The notes: generated by a model from the letters alone, not told the origin. A stretch of 8,100 nucleotides of DNA from Nitrospirota bacterium (GCA_021838765.1 JAKCCY010000117.1:1-8100); one strand, 5' to 3'; counted from the stretch's first letter, positions 1 to 7,854 are shown. Numbers and translations: made by a program.

Positions 1-1
1 C

Positions 2-1300
2 TACCTTGGGGGCGAAGAAAATCAGGTCCGATTTTACACTTGGCTGAATCTGACTCTGGCTTCCATCCTGACGATGATTGTTTCCGGAAACATGCTGATG
101 TTTGCATTCGGCTGGATCTCCACGAGCCTTTGCCTGCATCACCTTCTGGTTTTTTATCCGGAACGCCCGGGAGCTGTCCTTGCGGCTCGAAAGAAATGGA
201 TTATCAGCCGGGTTGCAGAGACGAGCCTTTTGATTGCGGTGTTGCTGATCGGTTCGACTCTCCACAGCATGCAGTTCGAGACGGTCTTTCATCTGATGGC
301 TGCAAAGAGCGCCGGTCTTCCCTTTTCCCTTCAGCTGGCAAGCTGGCTTATTGTCTTGACCGCCGCCCTGAAAACGGCCCAGTTTCCCCTGCAAGGGTGG
401 CTGATTCAGGTGATGGAGGCTCCGACCCCCGTTTCGGCCCTTCTGCATGCGGGTATTGTCAACGCCGGAGCCTTTCTGGTTGTGCGCATGAGTCCGATTA
501 TGTCCCAGTCGATCAGTGCCTCCAGTGCCCTGGCAATGATCGGACTGCTTACCATTGCCGCTGCCGGGTTGGTCATGCTGACCCAAACAAGCCTGAAGGT
601 TTATCTGGCCTGGACGACCACCGCCCAGATGGGGTTCATGTTGCTGGAATGCGGGCTAGGTCTTTACAGTCTCGCAATGCTGCACCTGGTGGGACACTCT
701 TTGTACAAGGCGCATGCTTTTCTTTCCTCGGGCAGTGGCGTCGATGTCTTTCGTGCGCCGGCTGTTCGTCCTGCGCAGTCGACGCCGACAATCGGGCAGT
801 GGATTGTCGTATCGGCTTTCGCGGTGCTGGTTACCATTGGCATTGGCACTGTGTTCGGGTTGACCCCTGAGCATCAACCGGCACTGCTGGCGTTAGGCGT
901 CATCCTTGGAGTTGCTATGACCCAGTTGCTTCTTGGGTCTTTCAAGGCCGGCATGGGAGCGGCTTTTATCGCTCGTGCGGCTGTTCTCAGTGCGCTGGTT
1001 TGTACTGCGTATTTCAGTTTGCATGCCGCCTTTCATTTCATGCTGGCAACGAGTCTGCCAGCGGTCAGGTTGATCAGCGGTCCAGACCAGTTCGTTCTCG
1101 TCGGGCTTGTGATGATGGTTTTTGTTTCCATCCTGCTCATACAGCAGAGCCTGCCGAAGTGGATGGGGAATCCTTTTTCCCGAAAAGTTCATGTGTATCT
1201 CTATAACGGGTTGTATGTTGATATTCCCTTTTCAAGGCTTGTCAGTCGCATCTGGAGAACACCGGCCCATAACCCATATACCCAAGCAAAAGGAGTTTGA
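2..1300 (+). CDS. dabB: DabB, proton-conducting membrane subunit of the DAB inorganic-carbon uptake system (5'-truncated)
   Basis: This is a membrane protein of the NuoL/ND5/MrpA antiporter-like family (Proton_antipo_M). It is predicted to pass protons inward to drive its partner DabA. The frame is open to the left edge, so the true start lies outside the window; the first internal ATG (74) is not the start because conserved family sequence (YLGGEENQVRFYTWL) precedes it. The visible 432 residues contain about ten or eleven hydrophobic helices. Family hallmarks are visible. AARKKW occurs near nt 180-202. A segment at about nt 369-475 carries KTAQFPLQGW, MEAPTPVSALLHAG and a lysine in a membrane helix. 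HSLYKAHAFL lies near nt 695-725. These correspond to the proton-path lysines and histidines of ND5-like subunits. From memory of the family's length (about 500-560 residues), roughly 100 N-terminal residues are missing. The directly following dabA argues for DabB over a respiratory complex I subunit, as no other nuo gene is seen. Confidence 0.9.
   Translation, partial: YLGGEENQVRFYTWLNLTLASILTMIVSGNMLMFAFGWISTSLCLHHLLVFYPERPGAVLAARKKWIISRVAETSLLIAVLLIGSTLHSMQFETVFHLMAAKSAGLPFSLQLASWLIVLTAALKTAQFPLQGWLIQVMEAPTPVSALLHAGIVNAGAFLVVRMSPIMSQSISASSALAMIGLLTIAAAGLVMLTQTSLKVYLAWTTTAQMGFMLLECGLGLYSLAMLHLVGHSLYKAHAFLSSGSGVDVFRAPAVRPAQSTPTIGQWIVVSAFAVLVTIGIGTVFGLTPEHQPALLALGVILGVAMTQLLLGSFKAGMGAAFIARAAVLSALVCTAYFSLHAAFHFMLATSLPAVRLISGPDQFVLVGLVMMVFVSILLIQQSLPKWMGNPFSRKVHVYLYNGLYVDIPFSRLVSRIWRTPAHNPYTQAKGV
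1288..1295 (+). promoter_or_regulatory. Shine-Dalgarno site for dabA
   Basis: AAAAGGAG lies seven bases before the ATG at 1303 and sits inside the last codons of dabB. It decides the dabA start: the in-frame TTG at 1297 would be only one base away from this site and is unlikely to be used. Confidence 0.8.
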
Positions 1301-1302
1301 TC

Positions 1303-3840
1303 ATGAGTCTCTCGACCATTCAGAACAGCGGATCCGTTACTGCTGATGAATCCCTTTCGGTTCAATCCGCCGTATCTGCGGTATGCCAGCGAATCGCTCC
1401 ACTTTGGCCTCTTGATGCTTTTGTTGCCGTCAGTCCCTATTTTGGGCTGCGCGATCAGGATTTCGAAAAAGCAAATGAAATCCTGGGAAGAGTGGCCAGA
1501 TCTTCCCTTCTCATGCCCCGTCGCTATTATGCAGAACAGATCTTGTCGGGACGCATTGCCCGGGCTGATCTTGAGAAGGCTCTGAAAGAACAGGGGCTGG
1601 ATATGACTGTTTCCGAAGCGGAGAAATCTCTCGGGATGGACAGTCCGATTCTTCCTGCTCCAACTCCCCTGTTTTCAGATGTTCTTGGCGACAGGGAAAA
1701 GACGCAATGGAGCGGATTTATTCTTGAGCAAATCAGCCAGTTTTGTGCCTCTTATTTTGATCAGGGGCAGGCCATCTGGAAGGAGTCCTACGAAAAGGAA
1801 GGCCTTTACGAGGCATGGCGCCAATATGCGCAAATCGATCTGAGCCCGAGGATGATGGGGCTGCGAGATGTCAGAAGGTTTGTTGCAGGGCTTCCTCAAA
1901 ACGCAGAAAGCCTTATTGCCCTTGCTGTGCGAAGACTCGGGATACCGGCAGACATGCTGGAAGATTATCTTCTTGCGGCATTGATGAGTGTTGGCGGATG
2001 GGCCTCCTGGGCTCGTTACCTGCGATGGGAAAAGGAGCTGGTCGGAGGTGAGGAGAACTCCATTGTTGATCTTCTGGCCATTCGTCTGGCTTGGGAATTG
2101 ATCCTTTTTCATTCCCGGGAGTTGCCTCAATGGAGACAAGTCTGGACTCAGCCGGCCATTGGGAAAACTGCAAAAAATGGGGCAATGGATGGAACACAGC
2201 TCGATTTTGCCCTCCAGACAGCTTTTGAGATGAGTTATCAGAGAAAAATCATTGCCGAGCTGGCTCAGTCTGGCAAGGTTGGAAACGGAAAGCATGCCGC
2301 GCCTGTTCGACCTTCAGTCCAGGCAGCATTCTGCATCGATGTCCGTTCGGAGGTCTATCGGAGAGCTTTGGAGACCGTTGCTCCGAGCGTCCAGACCGTT
2401 GGATTTGCCGGATTTTTTGGAGCATTCATGGAGTTTGTTCCTCTTGGGGCATCGGAGCCGAGGATTCATCTGCCGGTCCTTTTGTCGCCTGGATGGCAAG
2501 GACACGAACGTATTAGAGGGGGCAGCGACCATGATGTGGAAAAAGCAATCAAATATCGCCGGAAAAGTCTTCATGGTGCCAACAACTGGAAAAGCTTCAA
2601 AAGCTCTCCCTCCTCCTGCTTTTCGTTTGTGGAGTCGACCGGGTTGCTTTATGGTGCAAAACTGCTGGGAGACACCTTTGGGTGGAGTCGACCCGTTCCC
2701 CACCCTGCCGAGAAGGGACACCATCCCGGCGTAAAAGGAAAACTTGTTCCGACCATTGAGGCTGTTTCCCATGGAAAGAACATTACAAAAACCCGGCAAA
2801 AAACAGCCGATTCCCCAACGGTCGGAGTCCCTCCGACAAACAGGGGAGGTCTGGCGGAGCTGATCTTGCGGGCAATGTCGATGACTGGCAATTTTGCGCG
2901 GCTGGTTCTTTTGGTGGGCCATGGAAGCAGCACGTACAACAATCCCTATGCTACGGGACTCGATTGCGGAGCTTGCGCAGGGCAGACAGGTGAAGTGAGT
3001 GCCAGGGTCATTGCCTCCTTGCTGAATGAATCCAAGGTCCGGGAGGAGCTGGCGGAAAAAGGGATTCATATTCCACCCGATACCCGCTTTATAGGCGCAT
3101 TGCACGATACAACCGTTGACAGGGTTGATCTCTTCGATACGGAGGAAATCGAAACAACGCATGGCCAAGACCTGAGACAGCTCAGAGACTGGCTTGCGAA
3201 AGCAGGACAACTGACGCGAATGGAGCGTTCGAGTCTGCTCGGAATTCCGGATTCATCTCCGGAGATCGTTGATGCACTGGTTCATGAACGTAGCCGGGAC
3301 TGGTCCCAGGTGCGGCCGGAATGGGGTCTTGCCGGGAACGCCGCTTTTATTGCGGCACCGCGTTCGAGAACGGCGGGAATCGATCTTTCCGGAAGATCGT
3401 TCCTGCACGACTATGACTGGCGCAAAGATGAAGGTTTTGGAGTGCTGGAGCTCATCATGACCGCGCCGATGGTGGTTGCGAACTGGATTAACCTGCAGTA
3501 TTACGCATCGGTTGTGGACAACAAAAGATTTGGTAGCGGAAATAAGGTTCTGCATAACATCGTTGGAGGAAACATAGGGGTATTGGAAGGCAATGGCGGA
3601 GACTTGCGTGTCGGTCTTCCGATGCAGTCGCTCCATGACGGGGAGAGGTGGGTGCACGAACCTCTGCGCCTGAATGTCTTTCTTGAAGCACCAAAATCGG
3701 CGATTGACGACATCATCGCCAAGCACGAGCTCGTTCGAGAGCTGGTGGAAAACCGGTGGTTGTTCATCTTTGAAATCGACAACGAGCACGGTGGCATCTA
3801 CCAAAGGACAACGGACAAGCAATGGAAACGAGTGTCATGA
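1303..3840 (+). CDS. dabA: DabA, DUF2309/UPF0753 zinc-dependent carbonic-anhydrase-like subunit of the DAB inorganic-carbon uptake system
   Basis: This is a cytoplasmic, membrane-associated partner of DabB. In characterised DAB systems the pair is thought to couple ion flow to one-way hydration of CO2 to bicarbonate, feeding carbon fixation and carboxylases. The predicted protein has 845 residues, a full-length size for the family. The N-terminus carries the family block RIAPLWPLDAFVAVSPYFG. The zinc site looks complete: C344 and D346 in FCIDVRSE, H540 in VGHGSSTYNNP, and C555 in LDCGACAG. The 15-residue H-to-C spacing equals that recalled for Halothiobacillus DabA (C351, D353, H524, C539). 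The C344-to-H540 interval is about 23 residues longer, probably owing to a polar linker around residues 485-515. The C-terminal block from about 719 to 795 (MTAPMVVANWINLQYY, GSGNKVLHN, GDLRVGLPMQS) is characteristic of DUF2309. The start at 1303 follows a strong ribosome site, two bases after the dabB stop, so the genes are almost certainly co-transcribed and translationally coupled. Confidence 0.93.
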   Translation: MSLSTIQNSGSVTADESLSVQSAVSAVCQRIAPLWPLDAFVAVSPYFGLRDQDFEKANEILGRVARSSLLMPRRYYAEQILSGRIARADLEKALKEQGLDMTVSEAEKSLGMDSPILPAPTPLFSDVLGDREKTQWSGFILEQISQFCASYFDQGQAIWKESYEKEGLYEAWRQYAQIDLSPRMMGLRDVRRFVAGLPQNAESLIALAVRRLGIPADMLEDYLLAALMSVGGWASWARYLRWEKELVGGEENSIVDLLAIRLAWELILFHSRELPQWRQVWTQPAIGKTAKNGAMDGTQLDFALQTAFEMSYQRKIIAELAQSGKVGNGKHAAPVRPSVQAAFCIDVRSEVYRRALETVAPSVQTVGFAGFFGAFMEFVPLGASEPRIHLPVLLSPGWQGHERIRGGSDHDVEKAIKYRRKSLHGANNWKSFKSSPSSCFSFVESTGLLYGAKLLGDTFGWSRPVPHPAEKGHHPGVKGKLVPTIEAVSHGKNITKTRQKTADSPTVGVPPTNRGGLAELILRAMSMTGNFARLVLLVGHGSSTYNNPYATGLDCGACAGQTGEVSARVIASLLNESKVREELAEKGIHIPPDTRFIGALHDTTVDRVDLFDTEEIETTHGQDLRQLRDWLAKAGQLTRMERSSLLGIPDSSPEIVDALVHERSRDWSQVRPEWGLAGNAAFIAAPRSRTAGIDLSGRSFLHDYDWRKDEGFGVLELIMTAPMVVANWINLQYYASVVDNKRFGSGNKVLHNIVGGNIGVLEGNGGDLRVGLPMQSLHDGERWVHEPLRLNVFLEAPKSAIDDIIAKHELVRELVENRWLFIFEIDNEHGGIYQRTTDKQWKRVS

Positions 3841-3867
3841 AATCTCCGACCAAGGAGAATATTCATT

Positions 3868-4074
3868 GTGAGATTTAAGGTTAAAAGAGATGGGGCTCAT
3901 CGTTCCCGGGATTGGGAAAGGGGAAGATGGGCTCCTGATCGGGTGGATATGGCTCGGGAGATCTCAGAGAAAAAGGGATCTGCCTCTGCAGAAAAAAGGA
4001 GATCCGTCCACAGGCTGGCTGGATGGCATGTTTTGAAAGAGAAATCACGGGGGTTCAAGGAGTTATGTCTCTAG
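3868..4074 (+). CDS. Possible small basic protein of 68 residues, unrecognised
   Basis: This GTG-started frame lies 27 bases after dabA. AAGGAG at 3852-3857 sits ten bases before the GTG, which is somewhat long but usable. The product would be hydrophilic and very rich in Arg, Lys and Glu, with no membrane segment, signal peptide, cysteine pair or motif I recognise. It overlaps the beginning of the downstream GGDEF-EAL gene; its TAG stop (4072-4074) sits a few bases past an in-frame ATG (4065) of that gene. This geometry would allow termination-reinitiation coupling. It could equally be a chance frame in an untranslated leader. The interval shows no clear terminator or promoter, only a weak 6-base inverted repeat (GGATCT 3976-3981 with AGATCC 4000-4005). 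I cannot assign a function. Confidence 0.3.
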   Translation: MRFKVKRDGAHRSRDWERGRWAPDRVDMAREISEKKGSASAEKRRSVHRLAGWHVLKEKSRGFKELCL

Positions 4075-7000
4075 TCCAGAAGCAACGTTTCAGCGATAAA
4101 AGCGTACTTCGCCAGAATCGTTTCTACCGGGCTCTTTCCCGTATTGATCGTTTGCTCCTCTCATGCCCGGACCGGGAGAAGCTCTTCAGGAGTACCTGCC
4201 GCATCCTCTTTGAGGAGGTGGGGCTTCTATCGGTCTGGATTGGACACTACGATCAAGAAAGCCGGTCGGCGCGATATGACTTCCATGAGGGGAAAAGAGG
4301 TCATGATCCTTCCGGTGTCGGCAGACAAATATTGGAACAGACTCTCAAAACTGGAAGCGCGGTCGTCTGGAACGATGTGTTGAACGTTTTGCCCGGGGAC
4401 TCTCTCATGGATTCCTGTCGGGCAAAGGGGATTGGGGCATTGGCAAGCTTCCCCCTGGCTTCAGGAGAAACACTCTGCGGCGCACTGATTATTGAATCGG
4501 ATGAGACGGGCTATTTTACTCCGGAGCTGATTCCCCTGATTTCTTCTCTGGCAGATAACATCTCTTTGGGGCTCAGGAACCGGGAGAGTGAGACTATACG
4601 AAAACATCACGAAAGTCGGGCACAGAGTCTCTTGAAATGGATGGAAGACCTGACCCGCGAAACAGAACTGCTGGATCTTTTCAAAGGGGCGCTGGAAGCA
4701 ATTTGCCAGTTGACCAATTCCGATAATGGGGAGGTTGTTCTCTGGAACCCCTCTTTACGGGCTTTTTCTTTGCGGGCGGTGGTCTCCCGCGATCCCCGGA
4801 TTTCGATGGAGCCCCTTTTGGAAAAATCCCTCAAAGCAGGGGAGGGGGCTGCCGGAAAAGTTATTGAGAGTGGACAGTCCCTGATGATTGAGGATTACCA
4901 AAGATTTTCAGGGGCTCTGCCGGAAGTTCGAACATTGGGAATGATGGGTGAGATTGCTGTTCCCGTCAAAAACCGCCAACGGACGGTGGGAGCTCTTGTT
5001 GTTGGGACCTTTGGCGAAAAGAAGCTTGACCCACAAGATCTTCCTTTTCTGGAAGCGATGGGACGCCAGCTTGGCGCGGTTCTGGAACACGTTCATTTGG
5101 CCGAACACCAGGCGATTTTGTTGGATCTGATCAAAGAGATCGCTCTTGAAAAAAATATCGACGGGCTCCTTGAAAGGGCTCTGGATTCTTTTTGTCGCAT
5201 GACAGGAGCGGATTATGGCGGGGTTTGCCTTCCGGGGGAATCGGAGGGGGCTTTTCTATGGAAGACCCTTTTCAGGGCTCTCCCGGAAATTCCCGATCCT
5301 TTGGACCGGGATGGAGGGTGGGAGAGTTTCTCTTTGAGCGCCATCTTTTCCGAATCGGGCGGGGGACTCCTCATCGACGATCTTCCGGGTTATGACGCCC
5401 TTATTCCCGAAATCTCCTTGCTGGGAGCGAAGAGTTTCATGGTGGTTCCCTTTCCCGAATCCCGGGCAGTCTGGATCGCGAGTGCTCATCCAAGCTTTCG
5501 TTTTGACCCTTTCGATCTCTCTCTACTTGAGATTCTTGTTCAGGAGATCGGGATTGCCATGCATCGAATTCTCTCCGAACAGGCACGTCTGGAATCGGAA
5601 GAAAGACTCTGCACCCTGATTGAGAACCTTCCTGAAGCCATTTTTTTCAAGGATGGGGAAGGCCGATGGGAAACGGTAAACCCTTCGGGGCTCCGCCTGT
5701 TCGGTCTCGAAGGAGAAAGTGAGTGGATGGGGAAGACCGACCTTGAGATCGCTTCCGCCCATCCTGCTTTCGCTTCAGTCCATGAGGAGTGTATTCGCTC
5801 AGACAATATGGCATGGAGCCTGGGTGGACCAATGGGTGGAATCGAGACTCTTGCTGATTCTGCCGGTAATCTGATCGTGCTGGATGTCGCAAAGGTTCCT
5901 CTTTTTAATCCGGACGGATCTCGAAGAGGACTTGTGATTTCTGCCCAGGATATCACCGAAAGAAAGAGGAATGAATGCCGGATCGAGCATATGGCGACGC
6001 ATGATGACCTCACCGATCTTCCTAACCGACGGGTTTTTCTGGACAGGATCGGTCAGGCGCTTCTCCGCTCAGGGAGAGTTCAGGAGCGGGTCGCGGTGGG
6101 AATTCTTGATCTGGACGGCTTTAAAGTTGTGAATGACCGTCTGGGCCATCAAAAGGGAGACGAGCTCCTTGTTCAGGTTGCAAAAAGACTGAGGGGCCTT
6201 CTGCGGAAAACCGACACGCTGACCCGTCTGGGGGGAGATGAGTTCGGTCTTCTTTTGACGGGGCTTTCTGAGGGAGCTGTCTCCCAGGAACTTTTCACGA
6301 AAATCGTTCAATCGCTTCTGGATCCCTTTGATGTGGGTAATGGGGCCGGAGAACTGGTCTGGATCTCGGGGAGTCTGGGGCTCACTCTTTGCCCTCCTGA
6401 TGAGGGAGATGCGACCTCTCTGATCGCCCATGCCGATATGGCCCTGTATCGGGCAAAGGATCTGGGGCGCAACGGTTGGGCGGTTTTTGAGAGCGGGATG
6501 GAGGAATCCCTTCTGGCTCAACACCGGATCCTGACTGAGTTCGGGCGGGCGCTCGGAAATGGGGAGCTTTGTCTTTACTACCAGCCCCAGGTCAATATGG
6601 AAACCGGCCAGATGCTTGGAGTGGAAGCCCTCGTTCGCTGGAACCATCCGGAACGTGGGCTCCTTACTCCGGAATCCTTTATCGGAGTAGTCGAAAAAAG
6701 CGAGATGATCGTTGCTCTCGGTCGATGGGTTCTTGAAAATGCCCTGCTTCAGCAGAAAGAATGGAGCAGAAGCGGGATCGATTTGCGCATCAGCGTGAAT
6801 ATCGGAGCGCGCCACTTCCTTTCAGAAGGATTCATTGAGGAGTTGGGCCAAATTCTTGCCAGACATGAACGCCCAGAACATCTGCTCATAGAGATCGAAG
6901 TGACGGAAACGGAGGCGCTTCGGGATATGGAGAGAGCCCGTAAGACGATCGACTTGTGCAGGAGGTTGGGTGTTTCTGTCAGCCTTGATGATTTCGGAAC

Positions 7001-7673
7001 GGGGCAGGCATCCCTGACATCCCTTCAGCAGCTCGATATCAAGGAGGTGAAGATAGACCGGTGTTTTGTCCATCGAATACTGGAAAGCCAGAAGAATCTG
7101 GCAATCATCCTGAGCCTCTCTGTCGCTGCCCGCATGATGTTGATCGATATGGTGGCAGAGGGGGTTGAGAGTGAGGAGGAAGGGGCACTTCTCATTTTGA
7201 TCGGATGCCCTGTTGCTCAAGGTTTCGGAATCGCCATGCCAATGCTTCCATCAATGATTCCGGGATGGCAGGAAAAATGGAAGCCTTTTCCATCATGGAA
7301 GGAGCAAACGTCAAAGGATAGGGGCTGGTTGCGGGATAGCCCTCTCCTGATGATGTGGCAGGCCCTGAGGGTTTTCCTGAAAGGGCTTATGTCCGGGCTT
7401 GATCAAGGTGGGGACTTGAGTATCGAATGGACGGATCTTCAAAAGGGGATATCGGCACAGTGGATCGAGCATGCAGGAATGACCCGGTACAGGGGAACGC
7501 CCCAGTTTGATGCGCTTGGACGGATTTACGACACTCTCCATGAACTGGCCCCGGAAGTTTTTGCGGCCAGGAGCAGAAAGGATACTGAAGCCATAACACG
7601 TATCAGGACAGAGTTGACGGAGGCGTATTTGGTGTTGCAGGAGGTTCTGAGGTCAAGAGGGGCCGAGTCATGA
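4023..7673 (+). CDS. Multi-sensor cyclic-di-GMP enzyme: GAF-GAF-GAF-PAS-GGDEF-EAL with a CZB-like C-terminal tail
   Basis: This is a soluble signalling protein of about 1216 residues (1202 if ATG 4065 is used), with no membrane segment or signal peptide visible. It should make and/or degrade the second messenger c-di-GMP. The domains, in order, are: GAF-like regions at about 33-187, 200-358 and 362-518 (the third is the least typical); PAS at 523-650, ending in QDITERKR; GGDEF at 653-817; EAL at about 845-1083; and a helical tail at about 1086-1216. The synthase side looks intact: D696 and D698 of LDLDGFK, N704-D705, GGDEF at 737-741, and an inhibitory RxxD site (R728-D731) at the canonical five-residue distance. 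The phosphodiesterase side also looks intact: E868 of EALVRW, N926, E962, D989-D990 of DDFGTG, K1010 of KID, E1046 of AEGVE, and Q1066. Either or both activities may operate, and net direction cannot be read from sequence. The tail aligns by eye to the CZB-like domain found after EAL in other proteins but lacks most zinc ligands. What the GAF and PAS domains sense is unknown. Confidence 0.93.
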   Translation: MACFEREITGVQGVMSLVQKQRFSDKSVLRQNRFYRALSRIDRLLLSCPDREKLFRSTCRILFEEVGLLSVWIGHYDQESRSARYDFHEGKRGHDPSGVGRQILEQTLKTGSAVVWNDVLNVLPGDSLMDSCRAKGIGALASFPLASGETLCGALIIESDETGYFTPELIPLISSLADNISLGLRNRESETIRKHHESRAQSLLKWMEDLTRETELLDLFKGALEAICQLTNSDNGEVVLWNPSLRAFSLRAVVSRDPRISMEPLLEKSLKAGEGAAGKVIESGQSLMIEDYQRFSGALPEVRTLGMMGEIAVPVKNRQRTVGALVVGTFGEKKLDPQDLPFLEAMGRQLGAVLEHVHLAEHQAILLDLIKEIALEKNIDGLLERALDSFCRMTGADYGGVCLPGESEGAFLWKTLFRALPEIPDPLDRDGGWESFSLSAIFSESGGGLLIDDLPGYDALIPEISLLGAKSFMVVPFPESRAVWIASAHPSFRFDPFDLSLLEILVQEIGIAMHRILSEQARLESEERLCTLIENLPEAIFFKDGEGRWETVNPSGLRLFGLEGESEWMGKTDLEIASAHPAFASVHEECIRSDNMAWSLGGPMGGIETLADSAGNLIVLDVAKVPLFNPDGSRRGLVISAQDITERKRNECRIEHMATHDDLTDLPNRRVFLDRIGQALLRSGRVQERVAVGILDLDGFKVVNDRLGHQKGDELLVQVAKRLRGLLRKTDTLTRLGGDEFGLLLTGLSEGAVSQELFTKIVQSLLDPFDVGNGAGELVWISGSLGLTLCPPDEGDATSLIAHADMALYRAKDLGRNGWAVFESGMEESLLAQHRILTEFGRALGNGELCLYYQPQVNMETGQMLGVEALVRWNHPERGLLTPESFIGVVEKSEMIVALGRWVLENALLQQKEWSRSGIDLRISVNIGARHFLSEGFIEELGQILARHERPEHLLIEIEVTETEALRDMERARKTIDLCRRLGVSVSLDDFGTGQASLTSLQQLDIKEVKIDRCFVHRILESQKNLAIILSLSVAARMMLIDMVAEGVESEEEGALLILIGCPVAQGFGIAMPMLPSMIPGWQEKWKPFPSWKEQTSKDRGWLRDSPLLMMWQALRVFLKGLMSGLDQGGDLSIEWTDLQKGISAQWIEHAGMTRYRGTPQFDALGRIYDTLHELAPEVFAARSRKDTEAITRIRTELTEAYLVLQEVLRSRGAES
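4057..4062 (+). promoter_or_regulatory. Shine-Dalgarno-like AAGGAG before an alternative GGDEF-EAL start
   Basis: AAGGAG lies only two bases before the in-frame ATG at 4065, closer than usual. The earlier ATG at 4023 has only a weak AGG (4012-4014) at normal distance, and a purine run with AAGGAG at 3996-4001 that is 21 bases away. Neither start is well supported, so the N-terminus of the large protein is uncertain by 14 residues. Confidence 0.35.
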
Positions 7674-7691
7674 GAGCGGAGATGAAGTGTC

Positions 7692-7835
7692 GTGGATCGG
7701 GCATCGCAATCATCGGTGGTTTCCGTTTTGGAAGAGACGCTTAAGTCTTTGGGGATAGGGAGGGTGCGGAAAGTGCCCTTTGACCCCGTCAGGATGTGCT
7801 GGAGAGATCCGCTGGAATTGACCAATGATAGCTAA
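7692..7835 (+). CDS. Possible small protein of 47 residues, unrecognised
   Basis: This short GTG-started frame begins 18 bases after the GGDEF-EAL stop, with GGAG (7678-7681) ten bases upstream. The product is mixed-charge and soluble (it contains SVLEETLKSLGIGRVRKV and PFDPVRMCWRDPLEL). Its third-position base use, mostly G or C, resembles that of the neighbours, which mildly favours a real gene. I recognise no family. It ends at TAA 7833-7835, 19 bases before the preferred start of the DUF6671 gene, and would overlap that gene by 11 bases if the alternative ATG at 7825 is used. It could be a small accessory gene, a remnant of a longer gene, or chance. Confidence 0.35.
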   Translation: MDRASQSSVVSVLEETLKSLGIGRVRKVPFDPVRMCWRDPLELTNDS

Positions 7836-7836
7836 A

Positions 7837-7846
7837 GAAGGGGAAG
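7837..7846 (+). promoter_or_regulatory. Shine-Dalgarno site for the DUF6671 gene
   Basis: The purine run GAAGGGGAAG ends eight bases before the ATG at 7855 and supports that start over the in-frame ATG at 7825, which has no comparable site in front of it. Confidence 0.55.
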
Positions 7847-7854
7847 TCATCCCG

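Noticed and set aside
40..870. Long + strand open frame of 276 codons inside dabB
   Set aside because: It lies fully within the conserved dabB frame, and its translation is rich in Cys, Gly and Ser without any family pattern; it is a shadow frame.
2..1300. Reading the first gene as respiratory complex I nuoL
   Set aside because: No other nuo genes are present, the sequence matches the DabB style, and dabA follows immediately.
1297..1302. TTG start for dabA six bases upstream of the ATG
   Set aside because: It is only one base from the AAAAGGAG site, whereas ATG 1303 has ideal spacing.
2314..3210. 298-codon minus-strand open frame opposite dabA
   Set aside because: The + strand DabA frame is unambiguous here, including the zinc ligands. 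The antisense product has no recognisable domain and no good ribosome site was identified.
3837..3878. ATGA overlap giving a 13-codon frame at the dabA stop
   Set aside because: It is too short and encodes nothing recognisable; its own sequence contains the AAGGAG used for the next frame.
3958..4005. Possible hairpins (GAGATCTC palindrome 3958-3965; GGATCT/AGATCC inverted repeat) as terminator or riboswitch
   Set aside because: The stems are six bases or fewer, the longer repeat has an 18-base loop, and there is no T-tract or recognisable riboswitch core.
3841..4022. Promoter for the GGDEF-EAL gene in the post-dabA interval
   Set aside because: I found no convincing -35/-10 pair with proper spacing; a TTGTGA at 3866 has no acceptable -10 partner.
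6069..6815. 248-codon minus-strand open frame opposite the GGDEF-EAL region
   Set aside because: It lies opposite highly conserved catalytic motifs and has no recognisable product; it is a shadow of codon bias.
7670..7744. ATGA overlap giving a 24-codon frame at the GGDEF-EAL stop
   Set aside because: It is short and unsupported; the GTG frame starting at 7692 in another phase is a better candidate.
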